From contig NZ_CAMYKH010000008.1 of NCBI RefSeq assembly GCF_947258935.1, positions 1 through 54,552 of the forward strand: a stretch of DNA of 54,552 nucleotides, in the 5' to 3' direction. The stretch is from an uncultured Muriicola sp. Lineage in GTDB: Bacteria > Bacteroidota > Bacteroidia > Flavobacteriales > Flavobacteriaceae. The notes beneath the pieces are model-generated. The model ran no database searches. It worked only from the letters and a program-made list of their open reading frames with translations, and was not told the DNA's origin. The position numbers were made by a program, and so were the translations under genes. Positions 1 through 8,164 of this stretch are shown in pieces (position 1 is the first letter of the stretch; each line of letters starts with the position of its first letter).

Positions 1-93
1 GGTTATGAAGTTAACTATAAACTGTACAATTACTTTATTTACTTTCAGCGCAGATATAATCAACGCCTGGGTCCCTTTTTTCCTAGGATCTAA
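1..93 (+). CDS. C-terminal end of an unidentified protein (cut by window start)
   Basis: Frame 1 is open from the first base to a TAA at 91-93, giving the last 30 residues of a protein that starts outside the window. The fragment is rich in Tyr, Phe and Arg and ends GPFFPRI. It is directly followed by the small membrane protein gene at 123 on the same strand, so the two are probably co-transcribed. The family cannot be recognised from so short a tail; being coding at all is inferred from the open frame, the aromatic/basic composition and the close spacing. Confidence 0.5.
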   Translation, partial: GYEVNYKLYNYFIYFQRRYNQRLGPFFPRI

Positions 94-122
94 ATGAGTA
101 ACTTTGGCGCCTTAAAAAGTAC

Positions 123-443
123 ATGAAAGAACGCCTAAAGGAACGCTGGGGTATAAAGAATGGTTGGCAATTAGTCGTCATATTTTGGGTCTTTGCTATT
201 ACGGGCTCTGCCTCTGTGTATGTAGCAAAACCTTTTCTAAACTGGATAGGCATGTCACGCGATGCCTTTCCAATAAGCTGGTGGAGCGGATGGGTCTACT
301 GGAGCTTACGTATTTTACTCATCTTTCCTTTCTATCAAATACTTTTGGTCCTTTTCGGCTGGATTTTTGGGCAGTATACATTCTTTTGGAATTTTGAAAA
401 GAAGATGCTACGGCGAATCGGGTTAGGGTTCCTATTAAAATAA
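123..443 (+). CDS. Small two-helix membrane protein, DUF6787-like
   Basis: A 106-residue protein with a basic amphipathic start (MKERLKERWGIKNGWQL), a first hydrophobic segment at about residues 17-36 and a second at about 60-85. The opening RWGI-x-WQL, the ITGSAS-x-V-x-KPFLNWIG stretch and the FWNFEKKMLRRI end match what I remember of the DUF6787 family, conserved in Bacteroidota and sometimes mislabelled as diacylglyceryl transferase. Function is unknown; it probably sits in the inner membrane. It begins 29 bases after the stop of the partial gene at 1-93, suggesting one transcript. The ATG at 123 fits the expected N-terminus. Confidence 0.75.
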   Translation: MKERLKERWGIKNGWQLVVIFWVFAITGSASVYVAKPFLNWIGMSRDAFPISWWSGWVYWSLRILLIFPFYQILLVLFGWIFGQYTFFWNFEKKMLRRIGLGFLLK

Positions 444-493
444 TTGTAGTTTTCTTAACATTATTATAGCCTTGTAAATGTTTAATTTGCATC

Positions 494-826
494 GTGCAGC
501 AGAATAATATTAAGTACGGTATTCTAATTACAGCCATTTTTCTATTTGGTTTATTATTACTTCCATCCATTACTGCAATACATCACGCCCTATTAAACCA
601 TACCTCTATTGTTTGTGACAGTGACATTTCTAATCACTACCACGAATCCGAATTCAATTGTGAATTTTACGATGTTGTATCAAACAAACATTTATATCCT
701 TCACTACTTTCAGTAACTTGGTCTAACCCTTTCTATAGTAAGGAGATAACTAATAATTATTTCGATGCGTACTTGATTGCAAAAAGGCCCTATTTTTCAT
801 TGAGAGCGCCCCCTTTAGCTGTGTAA
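494..826 (+). CDS. Small His/Cys-bearing membrane-anchored or exported protein upstream of a TonB receptor
   Basis: This 110-residue ORF opens with GTG at 494. It has a hydrophobic segment at about residues 9-29 (signal or anchor), then a His/Cys-bearing stretch (HH at 30-31, H36, C41, H48, H50, C56, H65), and ends in LRAPPLAV. A short tail of the RAPP type is common in small proteins encoded beside metal-linked outer-membrane receptors in Gram-negative bacteria. It is followed 45 bases later by the ZnuD-like receptor gene, so a role in metal (perhaps zinc or copper) handling is plausible but inferred only from residue content and position. I do not recognise a named family. Confidence 0.65.
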   Translation: MQQNNIKYGILITAIFLFGLLLLPSITAIHHALLNHTSIVCDSDISNHYHESEFNCEFYDVVSNKHLYPSLLSVTWSNPFYSKEITNNYFDAYLIAKRPYFSLRAPPLAV

Positions 827-871
827 TTGCGTTCAATTTTAATTCAACTTTTATTTATAATTCTTGCAATA

Positions 872-3091
872 ATGAAAAAACAGCTACCATTATTATTACT
901 TATATATGGGTTTATCTCCCATGCTCAGAATTCCCTGGAAGGATCAGTAGTAAACTCAGATACTCAGGAACCCCTGGAACAGGTATCTATTTACTTTCCA
1001 CAACTTGAAAAAGGCACCGTTACTGATGCAGAAGGAAGATATACACTAAATGATTTACCCCAGGGCAAGTATAAGATCGTTGCTTCTTATATTGGGTTTC
1101 TCACTTATTCTTCTTCCATTACTATTCAATCAGATACCAATTCGCTCAACATTGCCCTCACGCCTAGTGCTATAGAAATGGAGGAAGTAATTGTCTCTAC
1201 CCCTTTTCACAAATTACAGCGTGAAAACGTGATGAAGGTAGAACAGGAAAAAATGGCGACCTTACGTACTAATGGGGCAATAACACTGGCAGATGGGATT
1301 CGCAATATTGCTGGTGTTGAAAGTGTTTCCACAGGTATTGGTATAGGTAAGCCCGTAATCCGGGGCCTGAGTGCTAACAGGGTGCTCGTATATTCTCAGG
1401 GGATTCGTCTTGAGAATCAGCAATTTGGAGATGAACACGGCCTAGGGATCTCTGATGCGGGCATAGAAAGTATAGAAGTGATCAAAGGTCCGGCTTCTTT
1501 GCTATACGGATCCGATGCTTTGGGAGGTGTGCTCTATCTGAATCCTGAGAAATATGCGCTTGGAGGAACATCTACAAGCGACATCAATCTAAACTACTTC
1601 TCCAATACGGAAGGAATAGCTACTAACCTGGGCTATAAAACCTCAGGTAAAAAATTAAAATTTCTTGTTCGGGCAGGTATCACATCACATGCAGATTACC
1701 TGGCGGGTAACGATCAGAGAGTCACCAATTCCCGGTTTAAAGAATATGATCTTAAATCTGGGATCGCCTATCAGAGTGGTAACTTTAAAACAGATCTTAG
1801 ATACAATTATAACAAATCCGATCTTGGAATTCCGGAAGATATTGGGGCACAAACTAAGGATAGAACGCCGGACACGCCCTTCCAGGAACTTCAAAGCCAT
1901 ATACTGAGCAGTTCTACCAATTTATTCTTTAAAGAGTCGAGCCTTAAACTGGTCTTGGGATATATTTTTAATGGTCGAAAGGAATTTGAAGAAGGCGAAC
2001 CGGATCTTCCTGCCCTTGATATGAATTTGTCTACTTTTAATTTCAACCTGCAGTATCACTTGCCCAAAGGAAAGATTCTGGAAACTATTATTGGGGTTCA
2101 AGGGATGGACCAAACCAATAAGAATTTCGGAGAGGAAGTACTGATCCCGGATGCTGACACCAGAGATATTGGTGTATTAAGTACCTCCCACATACATCTG
2201 GGTAAATCTGATGTTCAAATTGGACTCCGTTACGACCACAGAAAGATAATCGGAGAAGAAAATGGGACCTTCGGGGAAGAGGGATACATTGCTGCTATTG
2301 ACAGAAATTTCAACAGTGTAAACGCCGCCCTGGGAATCCGATCAGATCTGGGAAAAAATCTGATAGGCAGATTGAATGTAGCTTCCGGTTTTAGAGCACC
2401 AAATTTGGCAGAGCTTACTTCCAATGGTATCCATGAAGGAACTAACCGCTTCGAGATCGGGGATCCCGATCTTAATAATGAAAAGAACATTCAGCTCGAT
2501 CTGTCCATTGAATATTCCAATGAGCATGTTGAAGTATTTATCAACGGGTTTCATAATACGGTAAATGATTTTATATATGTAGAACCAAATGGCGACTTTG
2601 TAGATCTGGATCCTGTATATATTTACAGACAACAAGATGCCACCTTATACGGGGGTGAAATTGGCTTTCATCTTCATCCACATCCCCTGGATTGGTTACA
2701 TATAGAAAGCACCTTCGAGTCGGTTACTGGCATGCTAAAAAATGATGAGGATCTACCACTGATCCCCGCCAATAAAATAACCAATACCTTAAGAATCGAA
2801 GACACTACACCAAGTACCTCCTGGTTTCAAAAGGGTTATGGTTATCTGACACTTCTCTCTGTAATGGACCAGAATAGGGTAAGCGATTTTGAAACTCCTA
2901 CTTCCGGCTATACGCTATTGAATATTGGTTTTGGCGGCGCTATAGAGGTATTTGGGAATGAGATGCAACTACGAGTAAGTGTGAATAATTTATTGGATAA
3001 AACTTATATTTCACATCTTTCCAGATTAAAAATAGATGGTATCCCAAATATTGGCCGAAACATTAGTATAGGCGTACATTATCCTATTTGA
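872..3091 (+). CDS. TonB-dependent outer-membrane receptor, ZnuD-like, with N-terminal CarboxypepD_reg domain
   Basis: A 739-residue outer-membrane receptor. The ATG at 872 is chosen over an in-frame TTG at 827 because it gives a classic signal peptide (MKKQLPLLLLIYGFISHAQ). Order: signal peptide 1-19; a beta-sandwich CarboxypepD_reg-like domain about 20-100 (GSVVNSDTQEPLEQVSIYFP, then GRYTLNDLPQGKYKI); plug domain about 105-215 with VIRGLSANRVLVY and the VIKGPASLLYGSDALGGV motif; then a 22-strand-type barrel ending in an aromatic-rich strand (GRNISIGVHYPI). The plug motifs and a His-containing loop (HLHPHP) resemble the zinc/copper-type ZnuD group, so the cargo may be a metal ion. The cargo is inferred, not shown. 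It forms a unit with the His/Cys protein just upstream. Confidence 0.88.
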   Translation: MKKQLPLLLLIYGFISHAQNSLEGSVVNSDTQEPLEQVSIYFPQLEKGTVTDAEGRYTLNDLPQGKYKIVASYIGFLTYSSSITIQSDTNSLNIALTPSAIEMEEVIVSTPFHKLQRENVMKVEQEKMATLRTNGAITLADGIRNIAGVESVSTGIGIGKPVIRGLSANRVLVYSQGIRLENQQFGDEHGLGISDAGIESIEVIKGPASLLYGSDALGGVLYLNPEKYALGGTSTSDINLNYFSNTEGIATNLGYKTSGKKLKFLVRAGITSHADYLAGNDQRVTNSRFKEYDLKSGIAYQSGNFKTDLRYNYNKSDLGIPEDIGAQTKDRTPDTPFQELQSHILSSSTNLFFKESSLKLVLGYIFNGRKEFEEGEPDLPALDMNLSTFNFNLQYHLPKGKILETIIGVQGMDQTNKNFGEEVLIPDADTRDIGVLSTSHIHLGKSDVQIGLRYDHRKIIGEENGTFGEEGYIAAIDRNFNSVNAALGIRSDLGKNLIGRLNVASGFRAPNLAELTSNGIHEGTNRFEIGDPDLNNEKNIQLDLSIEYSNEHVEVFINGFHNTVNDFIYVEPNGDFVDLDPVYIYRQQDATLYGGEIGFHLHPHPLDWLHIESTFESVTGMLKNDEDLPLIPANKITNTLRIEDTTPSTSWFQKGYGYLTLLSVMDQNRVSDFETPTSGYTLLNIGFGGAIEVFGNEMQLRVSVNNLLDKTYISHLSRLKIDGIPNIGRNISIGVHYPI

Positions 3092-3119
3092 TACAGGATG
3101 ACAACATGGTTTTGCTGAA

Positions 3120-3413
3120 TTATTTGGAGTTTATGACCTTTTTAGATCCTAGTTTGGCAAAGACATAGGTATAAAGCCACATCAGGGTAAAACTTGGAAT
3201 AAGATCCAATCCGGGTAAAAATTCCTCAATAAAAGTGACGATTCCGGCTACCTGGCCGGAACGTCCTCTATACATTCTTGTCATTAACCAGGCGGCAAGT
3301 GGTGCCCAAATTACATCCGAGAACTCCCCTATTCCGGGAAGCATAAAGGATAACATGCCTATCCCATCAAATAGCAGTCCAAGGAACAAGTATTTAATTC
3401 TATGTTCTTTCAT
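3120..3413 (-). CDS. Conserved small integral membrane protein, function unknown
   Basis: A 97-residue protein with hydrophobic segments at about residues 7-27, 33-45 and 70-88. Features include an opening MKEHRIKYLFLGLLFDGIG, a central DVIWAPLAAWLMTRMYRG and an acidic loop IEEFLPGLDLIPSFTLMW. I remember near-identical small proteins across Flavobacteriia but no assigned function. It is transcribed convergently with the TonB receptor (28 bases apart) and lies downstream of folE with a 73-base gap, so it may share the folE transcript or have its own promoter. Moderate certainty that it is a real gene; no role is proposed. Confidence 0.75.
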   Translation of the reverse strand: MKEHRIKYLFLGLLFDGIGMLSFMLPGIGEFSDVIWAPLAAWLMTRMYRGRSGQVAGIVTFIEEFLPGLDLIPSFTLMWLYTYVFAKLGSKKVINSK

Positions 3414-3486
3414 CTACCTATAAAAATACTTAAAAACATGTTTGGTCTCCCAAAGGAGGAAAAGTTACTAGAAGAAAATAGTTAGA

Positions 3487-4086
3487 TTACGAAAGTTTAG
3501 AACTAATAAGTTTAAGAAACTCGTTTCGTGTCTCAATTTTTTCGAATTGACCTCTGAACCCGGAGGTAGTGGTTACCGAATTTTGTTTTTGTACTCCCCG
3601 CATCATCATACACATATGAGATGCTTCTATAACTACTGCTACTCCTTTGGGTTTTAACGTCTTATTGATACACTCTAATATATCATGGGTAAGTCTTTCC
3701 TGCACTTGTAATCGCCTGGCGAAGACATCTACTACCCTTGGTATCTTGCTGAGACCTACGATATGACCATTGGGTATATAAGCAATATGAGCTTTCCCAT
3801 AGAATGGCAACATATGGTGTTCACATAAGGAATACACTTCAATATCCTTTATAATGACCATTTCGTCATAAGTTTCAGCAAACATGGCGCTTTTCAGTAT
3901 CTTAACGGCATCTTGCTTGTATCCCTGAGTTAGGAAGAGCATGGCTTTAGCTGCACGCTCGGGCGTTTTTTGCAAACCCTCACGATTTATATTCTCTCCT
4001 ATTTCATCAAGGATCTTGGAGTAGCGTTCTTTAACTTCGTTGGTAATTGAAAGGTTGTATTCTTCCAGATTTTGATAAGGTGCCAT
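3487..4086 (-). CDS. folE: GTP cyclohydrolase I
   Basis: Converts GTP to 7,8-dihydroneopterin triphosphate, the first step of folate (and pterin) synthesis, in the cytoplasm. At 199 residues it has the usual family length. The zinc ligands are visible: Cys88 and His91 in [13 protein letters not shown] and Cys159 in [11 protein letters not shown]. The [20 protein letters not shown] signature and the [10 protein letters not shown] stretch near the C-terminus complete the active site. The start at 4086 gives a short variable N-terminus ([12 protein letters not shown]) typical of flavobacterial FolE. It is divergent from the ABC ATPase gene; the 260-base spacer carries candidate minus-strand promoters. 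Confidence 0.97.
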   Translation of the reverse strand: MAPYQNLEEYNLSITNEVKERYSKILDEIGENINREGLQKTPERAAKAMLFLTQGYKQDAVKILKSAMFAETYDEMVIIKDIEVYSLCEHHMLPFYGKAHIAYIPNGHIVGLSKIPRVVDVFARRLQVQERLTHDILECINKTLKPKGVAVVIEASHMCMMMRGVQKQNSVTTTSGFRGQFEKIETRNEFLKLISSKLS

Positions 4087-4156
4087 AAGCTTGATGAAGT
4101 TATACCGAAATCAATGAATCGATTCGTTTGTTTATTATTTTTATATTAAACTTAAA

Positions 4157-4174
4157 CAAATTTACACAAATCTA
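4157..4174 (-). promoter_or_regulatory. Candidate -7 promoter elements for folE
   Basis: On the minus strand two copies of the Bacteroidota -7 consensus TAnnTTTG occur: TAGATTTG (4174-4167) and TAAATTTG (4164-4157), about 70-90 bases ahead of the folE start. No clear TTG at the -33 distance was found, so either or neither may be used. Confidence 0.35.
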
Positions 4175-4346
4175 TTATGTTAAAGCCATTTTAACGTATA
4201 ATTAGCATTGTCCCGACCTTAACAACTTCAGCATTTATAAGGTGTTCAACCCATCAAAGAAAAACATGACTACAGTTGCTGAGTACTCACTTCGTATTTT
4301 GTAATCAGCAGTGTATTGTGTACTTTCAACCCCTAAAGAAAAAGGA

Positions 4347-5012
4347 ATGATCACCGCCAGGAATATTCAAAAAAACTATGGGAAGCTCCAGGTCTTAAAG
4401 GGAGTAGATCTAGCCATAAAAAAGGGCGAGATAGTTTCTATCGTTGGTGCCTCTGGCGCCGGTAAAACAACTTTATTGCAGATCCTGGGGACCCTGGACC
4501 ATCAATCTAATCCGAAAAAAAGTGAGTTAAAGATCAATGAAATTGAGGTAACGGCACTCAGGGATAAAGATCTGGCTCTTTTTAGGAACAAACATATTGG
4601 GTTTATTTTTCAATTTCATCAATTACTTCCGGAATTTACAGCCCTTGAGAATGTATGTATCCCTGCTTATATCAAAAAAACAGCTTCCGAGGAAGCAGAA
4701 GACAGAGCTAAGGAACTTCTCGACTTTCTAGGTCTAAAAGGCAGGCACCATCACAAACCCAGTGAACTATCAGGTGGCGAGCAGCAGCGGGTGGCAGTTG
4801 CCCGTGCACTGATCAATAATCCCGCTGTGATCCTTGCGGATGAACCAAGTGGTAACCTAGATTCGGAAAGTGCTGATATCCTCCATAAGCTATTCTTCCA
4901 ATTACGGAAAGAGTTCGGACAGACCTTTGTGATTGTTACACATAATGAAGAATTGGCAGACATGGCAGACAGGAAACTTACCATGGTAGATGGACAAATA
5001 GTAAATCAATAA
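4347..5012 (+). CDS. ABC transporter ATP-binding protein, LolD/MacB type
   Basis: A 221-residue ABC ATPase that would energise a membrane partner, here probably of the LolCDE/MacB class handling lipoproteins or peptides. Walker [10 protein letters not shown] at 34-42, Q-loop [18 protein letters not shown] at about 87-104, signature [15 protein letters not shown] from 141, Walker [13 protein letters not shown] from 161 and a switch His in VTHNEELA are all intact. The [11 protein letters not shown] and SGNLDSES wording is characteristic of the LolD group. The ATG at 4347 is preferred to one at 4311: an A/G-rich RBS-like stretch precedes it and the family starts there. No permease gene is adjacent. 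Its stop overlaps the next start (TAATG). Confidence 0.88.
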   Translation: MITARNIQKNYGKLQVLKGVDLAIKKGEIVSIVGASGAGKTTLLQILGTLDHQSNPKKSELKINEIEVTALRDKDLALFRNKHIGFIFQFHQLLPEFTALENVCIPAYIKKTASEEAEDRAKELLDFLGLKGRHHHKPSELSGGEQQRVAVARALINNPAVILADEPSGNLDSESADILHKLFFQLRKEFGQTFVIVTHNEELADMADRKLTMVDGQIVNQ

Positions 5013-5554
5013 TGCTTAGACATGTTTGGCGTTTTGTCCGCAAGCCATCGTATGTCCCCTACTCCAATCTTCATTTGAAATTAAAATGGAGAATTTTCCT
5101 AAATGTCTTAGGTTGGAATTTTGCATTTGGTATAGGACTTGCCCTGTTTTTAAATAGTTTGGCTACCTTTTTGAATATCGATATTGGGGACCATAAAACG
5201 GAAGATTTTTTTGAAAATTATTCCTCAATTACTATCTTTTTCCTGATGGTTCTCATTGCTCCAATCGTTGAAGAGTTAATTTTTAGAGGCCCGTTGATAT
5301 TTTTTAAGAGTTCATCCTACTTCCCATGGATATATTATTTCTCTTGTTTGCTATTTGGGTTGGTTCATTTAGGAAATTTCGATAATGCCAACGATCTCTT
5401 GTGGTTAACTCCTGTCCTGGTTGCACCACAAATTGTAATGGGTTTTTTTCTGGGTTTTTTAAGGGTACGACTTGGATTGCGCTATGCTGTGTTAATGCAT
5501 ATGAGTCATAATGGCATTATATTTCTTTTGATAAGTAGTTCCGAACTATTATGA
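5012..5554 (+). CDS. CPBP family intramembrane glutamic endopeptidase
   Basis: A 180-residue multi-pass membrane protein of the CPBP (CAAX protease and bacteriocin-processing, Abi) family. The three conserved motifs are present: EELIFRG with the paired glutamates at 87-88, FGLVHLGN at about 120-127, and MHMSHNGIIF near the C-terminus. These side chains form the active site within the membrane; the substrate is unknown. Hydrophobic segments are at about 30-50, 70-88, 105-122, 130-150 and 160-178. Its ATG overlaps the stop of the ABC ATPase by one base and its stop overlaps the next gene by four, implying translational coupling. Confidence 0.87.
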   Translation: MLRHVWRFVRKPSYVPYSNLHLKLKWRIFLNVLGWNFAFGIGLALFLNSLATFLNIDIGDHKTEDFFENYSSITIFFLMVLIAPIVEELIFRGPLIFFKSSSYFPWIYYFSCLLFGLVHLGNFDNANDLLWLTPVLVAPQIVMGFFLGFLRVRLGLRYAVLMHMSHNGIIFLLISSSELL

Positions 5555-6330
5555 GCAAACCAACAATAATTAGCGCAGAGTTACACGAGTTTCTGGATCT
5601 TAAGGTTGAAGAGTACAACAGGCCTTTTTTTCTGACTTCAGATCCCATTCAAATCCCTCACACCTTCTCTTTAAAACAGGACATAGAGATCAGTGGCTTT
5701 CTTACGGCCACTATTGCCTGGGGTAACAGGAAAAGTATCATCAATAATGCCACCTTATTAATGGAACTCATGGACCGGGCGCCTTACCAATTTGTCATGG
5801 AGCATACTGATAAAGATCTCAGGTCTTTGCAAGCCTATGTACACCGAACCTTTAACGGATCCGATCTGCAATATTTTATGGCGGCCCTTAAGCACCTCTA
5901 CACCAATCATGACGGTATGGAAGCTGTATTTAGCAGACATGCCCAGAAGAGTACATTACAACCCGCCATAACTAAGTTTAAAGAATATTTTTTTGAACTT
6001 CCCCATGAACAGAGAACCAAAAAACATATCTCAGATCCCGCTAAAGGCTCGGCTGCTAAACGGATCAATATGTTCCTTAGATGGATGGTTCGGGATGCGA
6101 CTACCGGTGTCGATTTTGGCATCTGGAAATCTCTAAATCCATCTCAATTGTCTTGCCCACTAGATGTTCATTCGGGAAATGTAGCCCGAAAACTAAGACT
6201 TCTTACCCGTAAGCAAAATGATGCAAAAGCCGTTGCAGAACTAGATGCCAATCTTCGCTTACTAGATCCGAATGACCCTGTAAAATATGATTTTGCCCTT
6301 TTTGGTCTTGGAGTTTTCGAAAAATTCTAA
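5551..6330 (+). CDS. TIGR02757 family protein (DUF2400)
   Basis: A 259-residue protein recognised as the TIGR02757/DUF2400 family from its opening (LDLKVEEYNRPFFL, PIQIPHTF, DIEISGFLTATIAWGNRK), the central RINMFLRWMVRD and the C-terminal LDVHSGNVARKLRLL and DPVKYDFALFGLGVFEK. The family is widespread in Bacteroidota and has an HhH-like, nucleic-acid-glycosylase-like look at its C-terminus, but no activity that I know to be established. It ends the three-gene overlapping cluster (ATGA junction with the CPBP gene); co-expression is likely, functional linkage is unproven. Confidence 0.88.
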   Translation: MSKPTIISAELHEFLDLKVEEYNRPFFLTSDPIQIPHTFSLKQDIEISGFLTATIAWGNRKSIINNATLLMELMDRAPYQFVMEHTDKDLRSLQAYVHRTFNGSDLQYFMAALKHLYTNHDGMEAVFSRHAQKSTLQPAITKFKEYFFELPHEQRTKKHISDPAKGSAAKRINMFLRWMVRDATTGVDFGIWKSLNPSQLSCPLDVHSGNVARKLRLLTRKQNDAKAVAELDANLRLLDPNDPVKYDFALFGLGVFEKF

Positions 6331-6467
6331 GCCCGGAATTGATAGATTTCAAATTAATCAGTGAGATTTATCCAGAGTATTAGGTTAACTCCTCGTTCTA
6401 TTCATAAATATTTCCAGTTTACTTTTTTTGTAATTAAAATCGTACAAATCATTTTTGGCGTAAAATA

Positions 6468-6475
6468 TATTTTTG
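6468..6475 (+). promoter_or_regulatory. Candidate -7 promoter element (TATTTTTG)
   Basis: A match to the Bacteroidota -7 consensus TAnnTTTG lies 62 bases before the ATG of the STAS-like gene at 6537, in the 206-base spacer after the TIGR02757 gene. No TTG at the right -33 distance was found. Confidence 0.35.
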
Positions 6476-6536
6476 TACATTTAAAGAGCAACAACCCAAC
6501 TAATTACTATTCATTCGCATAGAATAAGGGCTGAGA

Positions 6537-6873
6537 ATGGTAAGTAGTTTTTCTATTTTAACGGAGAAAGAGTACCTGGTGGAAATTTTTGGACTTTCCC
6601 CAACAGATCTTACATGAATGTGAAGATAATGGCTGTCATAAAATACTAGTAGACCTCAATGCAGTTATTGCTGATGAAATAGCTTTAATTGAACTCTTTT
6701 TTATCGGGGAAAAAATTGCACAGGTTTTAGGCAACAAAATAATGATGGCAATGGTTTGGAAACGCGAGTCATTATCGGACTTCTTAGTAGACGTTGCCAC
6801 CAACAGATCTGCCCGCCTTAAGGTTTTTGAAACCCAACAAAGAGCTGAATATTGGCTATTAAATAAGGTATAG
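6537..6873 (+). pseudogene. STAS/SpoIIAA-like protein, reading frame broken near its N-terminus
   Basis: From ATG 6537 (an AAGGG lies just upstream) the frame reads MVSSFSILTEKEYLVEIFG and then hits a TGA within nine codons. One frame over, from about 6586, comes LDFPQQILHECEDNG, then KILVDLNAV, IGEKIAQVLG, KIMMAMVWKRE and VFETQQRAEYWLLN. Together these resemble the small STAS-like (SpoIIAA-like) proteins of about 120 residues, which begin with a strand of the EYLVEI type. Dropping one T from the five-T run at 6586-6590 joins the halves into a 111-residue protein, slightly short for the family, so a small deletion may also exist. Without the first half the only start is TTG 6589. It may be a pseudogene, a sequencing indel or, less likely, recoded. 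Confidence 0.6.
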
Positions 6874-6887
6874 CATGCTTCTCTTTT

Positions 6888-8021
6888 CTAAACTAGGCCC
6901 AGTGTACCTAGATCTAAAGGAATTGATCTATTCCCCTCAGCGATAGATCTATATATCGCTTCCACAATGATCATATCTCGTTTACCCATCTCTCCCGGAG
7001 CTCTGTTAACAGTTCCTTCAAGTATATGCCGGGCAAAATCATCCATTTGCAGCTTCTGTTGTGACTCATGTTGAAACGTGATAGTACCTTGAGAGGTAGT
7101 TCCAGATAATGGGCCATAATTGTTTGCCGGTTCAAGAGCAAACCAACCACGATCACAAGACGCATATAACCTATTTGCGCTTGCATTATGTGACGTAAAT
7201 ATATTGCCTACCGCTCCTCCCGGAAATTGAAATTGAGCGGTAATGGTCTCATCGGTATCTTTGAAATAAGCTGGCCTCGTACTAAATTCCTGAGCTGTAA
7301 CATTTAGAGGGTTCTCCCCGGTGCCGTAAATAGCACTCTGAATACTGTAAACACCCATATTCATTAGTGCACCGCCACCAGACAATGCTTTATTTAATCG
7401 CCATTGCCCGGGATTACCCCGGGAATGATAAGCCGCTTCTGCTGTTATATAGTGAACTTTTCCAAAGGTCTTTTCCTTGACAAAACGCTTGACTTCCTGA
7501 GTATAGGGCTCAGAATGCAGACGGTAGCCTACACCTAATTTTACGTCAGCTTTGTCACATGCTTCAATTATAGCATCGCATTCTTTAACAGAAACAGCCA
7601 TTGGTTTCTCGCAAATTACATGCTTTCCCGCTTTGGCAGCACGGATGGAGAACTCGGCATGCATGCTATTGGGCAAAACCACATAAATTATGTCTATGTC
7701 TTTATTCTCTGCTATTTTGTCAAAATTCTGATAATTATAAATATTGTCCGCAGGCACATTGTATTTTGAAGCCCAAACGCTTTCCTTTTCTTTAGTTCCC
7801 GTAACAATTCCTGCCAAATGACAATACCGGGTTTGCTCCAATGCCGGAGCTAATTGATAAGTACTATAACTCCCAAGGCCAACTAAGGCGACTCCAAGCG
7901 AGCGTTTCTTTGAAGTTTCGTTGCCCATAGCGCAGGCAATAGGGGCACTGGCAAATAGACCGGCAGCTAATACACCCTGGGATAGCTTTTCATTGAATAC
8001 TCTTCTTGTAATTTTCTCCAT
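6888..8021 (-). CDS. Gfo/Idh/MocA family oxidoreductase with twin-arginine signal
   Basis: A 377-residue NAD(P)-dependent oxidoreductase of the type that acts on sugars or sugar derivatives. The start at 8021 (MEKITRRVFNEKL) is chosen because it opens a twin-arginine signal (TRRVF) followed by a hydrophobic stretch to ACAMG; the longer reading to 8126 is unsupported. The Rossmann motif GLGSYSTYQLAPAL follows at about 45-60, then the EKPMAVS motif with the catalytic-region lysine (about 140), and an HSRGNPGQWRL/GGGALMNMGVY region typical of the GFO/IDH C-terminal domain. Tat export suggests it folds with its cofactor in the cytoplasm and works in the periplasm, as for glucose-fructose oxidoreductase. 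Substrate unknown. Divergent from the S10-like peptidase. Confidence 0.87.
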   Translation of the reverse strand: MEKITRRVFNEKLSQGVLAAGLFASAPIACAMGNETSKKRSLGVALVGLGSYSTYQLAPALEQTRYCHLAGIVTGTKEKESVWASKYNVPADNIYNYQNFDKIAENKDIDIIYVVLPNSMHAEFSIRAAKAGKHVICEKPMAVSVKECDAIIEACDKADVKLGVGYRLHSEPYTQEVKRFVKEKTFGKVHYITAEAAYHSRGNPGQWRLNKALSGGGALMNMGVYSIQSAIYGTGENPLNVTAQEFSTRPAYFKDTDETITAQFQFPGGAVGNIFTSHNASANRLYASCDRGWFALEPANNYGPLSGTTSQGTITFQHESQQKLQMDDFARHILEGTVNRAPGEMGKRDMIIVEAIYRSIAEGNRSIPLDLGTLGLV

Positions 8022-8164
8022 TGCATTAGCCTTTAGAACCCTTTCTACTCCGAAGATACTAACTATTCTGCCCAGTTTCAAATGGAGTAAACATGCATTT
8101 GGATAAGAGGGTTTTATACTCAACATATTTCCCTATTTTTAAAGCTCATATTAAATCATATCGA

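Noticed and set aside
94-126. Ten-codon ORF (MSNFGALKST) that overlaps the start of the 123 gene by ATGA
   Set aside because: Far too short and without any conserved feature; it is likely a chance reading between the two genes, although translational coupling cannot be excluded.
827-871. TTG start at 827 for the TonB receptor, giving 15 extra residues
   Set aside because: It would put a hydrophobic stretch before a complete signal peptide that begins at ATG 872.
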